Assembly: GCA_963978895.1 (NCBI GenBank)
Contig: OZ022242.1
Coordinates: 28,591,924 to 28,655,923 of the forward strand
Reading direction: 5' to 3'
Origin: Erpobdella octoculata
Lineage: Eukaryota > Annelida > Clitellata > Hirudinida > Erpobdellidae
Length of the DNA stretch: 64,000 bases
Positions 60,899 to 64,000 of the stretch are shown piece after piece. Every line of letters begins with the position of its first letter. Positions within the stretch are counted from its first letter, which is position 1. Made by a program: the position numbers and the translations under genes. Under the pieces are notes generated by a model. The model was not told where the DNA came from and searched no databases. It was given only the letters and a program-made list of their open reading frames with translations.

Positions 60899-60916
60899 TG
60901 GTGGCAGCGTGGGACA
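60899..60916 (+). other. Putative primer-binding site
   Basis: TGGTGGCAGCGTGGGAC starts ten bases after the LTR end. A TGG start is typical because it pairs with the CCA end of a tRNA. Which tRNA is used cannot be told here. Confidence 0.55.
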
Positions 60917-61179
60917 GTCAGTCGATACATCGATCAGAGTCGTCCTGGGGTGGTGGAGTTCATCCAGTTGACGAAGTTCTACCGAGTTTGAAGATCGACG
61001 ATTGACGATTCAGGTTGGAGAAAGAGTCCGGACAGTTTCAGACCGTTCAGTTCGACCACGTGGCGACATCCATTTCGCAAGGAGGGCCGATCCACATCTC
61101 AGATTAGAGGTTTTATCGTTGCCGGATTGCCCAGTTAGGTTTTTCTTGCTTGTCTTCTGTGTAGTAAGGTTTCATAAAT

Positions 61180-64000
61180 ATGATTAGAACCCCTACGGTT
61201 GGAGAGTCAGTTGCGCTGGATAGTCCAACAGGGATCCTTAGCGAGGAGCACTATCAATTTGTTGATGATAGTCGGCGTCCACGTAGAGTTAGTGATGATG
61301 CTAACGTTAGCAAAAGTTCTAAGTCAGAAATAGCTGAGCGTAAATTAGCATTGCGCGAAGCAGAATTGGCGGCAAAAGAAGCTAAGTTAGAACAGGAGCG
61401 TAGACTCGCTGAAGCTAGGTTAGATGAAGATAGGGCAAATCGCAGACTTGCTGAAGCTAAATTAGAACAGGAGAGCAGACTCGCTGAAGCTAAATTAGAA
61501 CAGGAGCGTAGGCTCGCTGACGCTAGGTTAGATGAGGATAGGGCAACCCGCAGACTTGCTGAAGCTAAACTAGAGCTGGAACGTGAAAGGATTCAGGACC
61601 ACAATAGTCTTGAGTTTTCCTTAGCCGTTCGCTCGAGTCGCTTTCAGAATGCCATGAAGGGTATAATGGCAGAGTTTCCCTCAGATCCTGCTGCAATACC
61701 GGGGTATTTTCAGTATCTAGAGAATCAGTTTGCATCATACCAAGTTGATGATGATGTAAAACCCAAAATATTGCAGGCCCATTTGAATAATAGAGCTCGA
61801 TCAATCTTGAGTCGATTGACCGTTGCTCAGTTAGGTGACTATGAGGAATTAAAGCAAATTTTATTGCAGGAATTTCGGGTCACTCCCAGTCTTTTAAGGG
61901 AGAGGTTTTATGCTGTAAAAAGGAGACCTGGTGAGACTTATTCACAGGTAGCTTCTGAATTACACACAGCGTTATCGTATTATATTAAAAGTAGGAATAT
62001 TGATGAGAATTTCCATCAATTAGTTAGTTTGATGTGTGCCGATAGGTTGAAACAACTAATGTCTCCCAGTTGTGCAGATTTTATTTTAACTCAGGAAAGG
62101 GATGATTGGTTAACTCACCTAGAGCTTTCACGCGTTGCGGATAGCTACATGGCCACACACGAGCATGAGACTAGACCGCCCCGATTCAACAACCCAAAAC
62201 CAACAGATAAAGGGTCAGGGTCTCCCATTCCTAATAGAATGACTAAAATATCCATTGATCCTAATATGGATAAGGATAAAAAGTATGGTTTATGCTTCAA
62301 ATGCCATAAGAAGGGTCATTCGTTCAAGGAATGTCCTCTACATAAATTCCCTTCCTCAAACTTACCTAATCCCAGAATTAATTGTTGTCAAACAGAAAAT
62401 TCCTTTAATTGTCTCGGTGATAGGAAAACATTTGTTGATGATAAAAATTTGTCCTCTCAGTCAAAAAATTCCTTTAATTGTCTCGATGATAGGAAAACAT
62501 TGGTTGATGGTAAAAATTTATCTTCTCATTCAGAAAATTCCCTTAGAGGTCTCGTTGATAGGAAAATATTGTTTGATGGTCAAAAATCTTTTCCCTGTCC
62601 CGAAGCATGTCCCATTATAGATGTTGACGATTATCACATTAGGTCTTATGAGAATGTATTTATCGATCAATTACCATCTATTCCAGCTTTGATTGATGGT
62701 GGTGCAGAAGTATGTTGCATTAGAGAAGATTTAATTAAATCTCTTCATAGGGTACCACATAAATTTATAAAATTATCTGGCCTTAAGGGTCAACCAGAAA
62801 TTGTAGGTTGTGTTAGATTAGTTGTTCGACCAGATCTTGTGGGTGATGACATTGTGAACCTAGCACCCAAGGTTCGCGCATGGTTTGCTGTCGTCCCAAA
62901 TCTTAATGAGCAAATTATTATCACTCCCTCCGTAAGTAATTTATTGAAAACGATATCATTGTATGATACCGTTGCATACCCTATTAAGAACAAACAAAAT
63001 GCACATGACTCTGATGTGAATGTTCCCAGTCTTGAAATAACTAATTCACAATATTTTGTTTTAGATGAACCTCGTAATGATGAGCATAGTCCAGATGTTG
63101 CATTAATTCTAGGTGAAGGTGTTTCTCGCGCTGCTGATGCTAGGAAAGTTGATTCACAGACCGATGCTGGTCAGAACATAGGTGTTTCTGTAAGTTCGGG
63201 TGATGATATTTGTCCAGGTGCTGATGCTAGGAAAGTTGATTCACAGACCGATACTTGTCAGGGCATAGGTGCTTCTGTAGTTTCGGGTGATGATATTTGT
63301 CCAGGTGCTGATGCTAGGAAAGTGGATTCACAGACCGATACTTGTCAGGACATAGGTGTTTCTGTAGTTGCGGGTGATGATATTTGTCCAGGTGCTGATG
63401 CAGGCGGAAGTGATTCACGAACCGACGCTCGATTTACAACCATTAACGATGATTGTCAGGGGGTAGACGATAGTAATGATCCCGATGCGTTTGCTAAAGA
63501 GCAACATGATTGTCCTTCACTGAAGTCCTTCTGGTTGCTAGGTATAGATAAGCGTAAAAACTTTTATATCGACCGGGGACTTTTGTTTCACAAGGAGAAT
63601 CAGTGGGGTCATTCCATAAAACAGTTGTGTTTGCCCAGGAGTCGTATACTTGCAGTGTTACAGATGGGGCATGATGCTCCCTATTCGGGGCACATGGCTG
63701 CCAAGAGTACACGGCAGCGTATTCGACTCAGCTTTTGGTTTCCCGATATGGAGAAACAAGTCCAAACCTATTGTGAGTCGTGCCCCGTGTGCCAGTTAAG
63801 GGCACCTGTTAGAAAAAGAGACCGAGTCCCCATAACTCCCATTCCAAGGGGAGATGAACTACCATTTAATCATTTAGTTATGGATTGCATAGGGCCCATA
63901 ATTCCAGCGGGTGATAGTGTGACTGTCCGACCCAAGTACAATTATGCCCTGGTTGTTGTCGATTTGTTCTCCAGATGGCCGATGGCTTATCCATTAAGGT
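61180..64000 (+). CDS. LTR retrotransposon Gag-protease-integrase polyprotein, open at window end
   Basis: One uninterrupted frame of 940 codons from ATG 61180. Residues about 45-145 are a charged coiled coil built from repeated RRLAEAKLEQE units. The gag core follows, then a CCHC zinc knuckle (CFKCHKKGHSFKEC, from residue 372), then a candidate aspartic protease loop ALIDGGAEVCC (Asp about 506; families usually have D-T/S-G). The integrase zinc domain (HDAPYSGH at about 831, CESCPVC at about 866) and the start of the catalytic core (VMDCIGPI, Asp 902; VVVDLFSRWPMAYPL) run to the edge. No RT or RNase H lies between protease and integrase. Two internal repeats are present (62391-62590, 63130-63410). 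The RT is expected downstream, as in Gmr1-like elements, or is absent. The open frame suggests recent activity. Confidence 0.85.
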   Translation, partial: MIRTPTVGESVALDSPTGILSEEHYQFVDDSRRPRRVSDDANVSKSSKSEIAERKLALREAELAAKEAKLEQERRLAEARLDEDRANRRLAEAKLEQESRLAEAKLEQERRLADARLDEDRATRRLAEAKLELERERIQDHNSLEFSLAVRSSRFQNAMKGIMAEFPSDPAAIPGYFQYLENQFASYQVDDDVKPKILQAHLNNRARSILSRLTVAQLGDYEELKQILLQEFRVTPSLLRERFYAVKRRPGETYSQVASELHTALSYYIKSRNIDENFHQLVSLMCADRLKQLMSPSCADFILTQERDDWLTHLELSRVADSYMATHEHETRPPRFNNPKPTDKGSGSPIPNRMTKISIDPNMDKDKKYGLCFKCHKKGHSFKECPLHKFPSSNLPNPRINCCQTENSFNCLGDRKTFVDDKNLSSQSKNSFNCLDDRKTLVDGKNLSSHSENSLRGLVDRKILFDGQKSFPCPEACPIIDVDDYHIRSYENVFIDQLPSIPALIDGGAEVCCIREDLIKSLHRVPHKFIKLSGLKGQPEIVGCVRLVVRPDLVGDDIVNLAPKVRAWFAVVPNLNEQIIITPSVSNLLKTISLYDTVAYPIKNKQNAHDSDVNVPSLEITNSQYFVLDEPRNDEHSPDVALILGEGVSRAADARKVDSQTDAGQNIGVSVSSGDDICPGADARKVDSQTDTCQGIGASVVSGDDICPGADARKVDSQTDTCQDIGVSVVAGDDICPGADAGGSDSRTDARFTTINDDCQGVDDSNDPDAFAKEQHDCPSLKSFWLLGIDKRKNFYIDRGLLFHKENQWGHSIKQLCLPRSRILAVLQMGHDAPYSGHMAAKSTRQRIRLSFWFPDMEKQVQTYCESCPVCQLRAPVRKRDRVPITPIPRGDELPFNHLVMDCIGPIIPAGDSVTVRPKYNYALVVVDLFSRWPMAYPLR

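Noticed and set aside
61565..63712. - strand frames inside the retrotransposon
   Set aside because: Antisense shadows of the Gag-PR-IN frame.

Overview
This is about 64 kb of AT-rich animal nuclear DNA. Genes have short introns (about 70-200 bp) mixed with introns of several kb packed with transposons. Seven protein-coding genes are recognisable by conserved exons: a golgin-45 (BLZF1) homologue, an L-gulonolactone oxidase (GULO) homologue, radial spoke head protein 9 (RSPH9), a GATA1/2/3-class factor, a Kruppel-like factor (KLF), a CFAP97-domain protein and AMMECR1. Two cilium/flagellum-associated genes plus a GULO homologue point to an invertebrate metazoan with motile cilia. A 3' LTR retrotransposon whose integrase directly follows its protease resembles the Gmr1-like order described mainly from deuterostomes, so a tunicate or other invertebrate deuterostome is a reasonable but unproven guess.

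Layout. 0-6.5 kb: repeats, with a piggyBac copy flanked by TTAA. 6.5-10.4 kb: BLZF1 (+). 11-12.7 kb: a small hAT relic and a TIR element carrying a tRNA-like sequence. 13.8-18.7 kb: GULO (+). 20.7-23.2 kb: RSPH9 (+). 23.4-31 kb: a transposon graveyard (Penelope-like element between TA repeats, Helitron helicase, LINE and Copia scraps, and a hAT with another element inside it). 31.8-32.2 kb: a long GTAT microsatellite. 33.6-44.8 kb: GATA (+), with a 5.8-kb last intron holding foldback-like repeats. 45.3-46.2 kb: KLF (-), convergent with GATA. 48.2-49.9 kb: a Mutator-like element. 50.9-54.5 kb: a hAT-like element made of tandem repeats with a second hAT inside. 55.2-55.5 kb: CFAP97-domain gene (+). 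57.4-58 kb: the last two exons of AMMECR1 (-). 58.8-59.2 kb: a rearranged Penelope copy. 60.5-64 kb: LTR, PBS and Gag-PR-IN reading frame, open at the window edge.

The genes do not form one pathway. The notable pairing is GATA next to KLF, two transcription-factor families that cooperate in blood and endoderm programmes elsewhere. The most unusual observations are a GULO that lacks the flavin-linking histidine, frame-supported GC-AG introns, perfect or near-perfect target duplications that allow nested transposition events to be ordered, and the Gag-PR-IN element. Exon limits were set by eye from splice dinucleotides, reading phase and family resemblance; none has been tested against transcripts.
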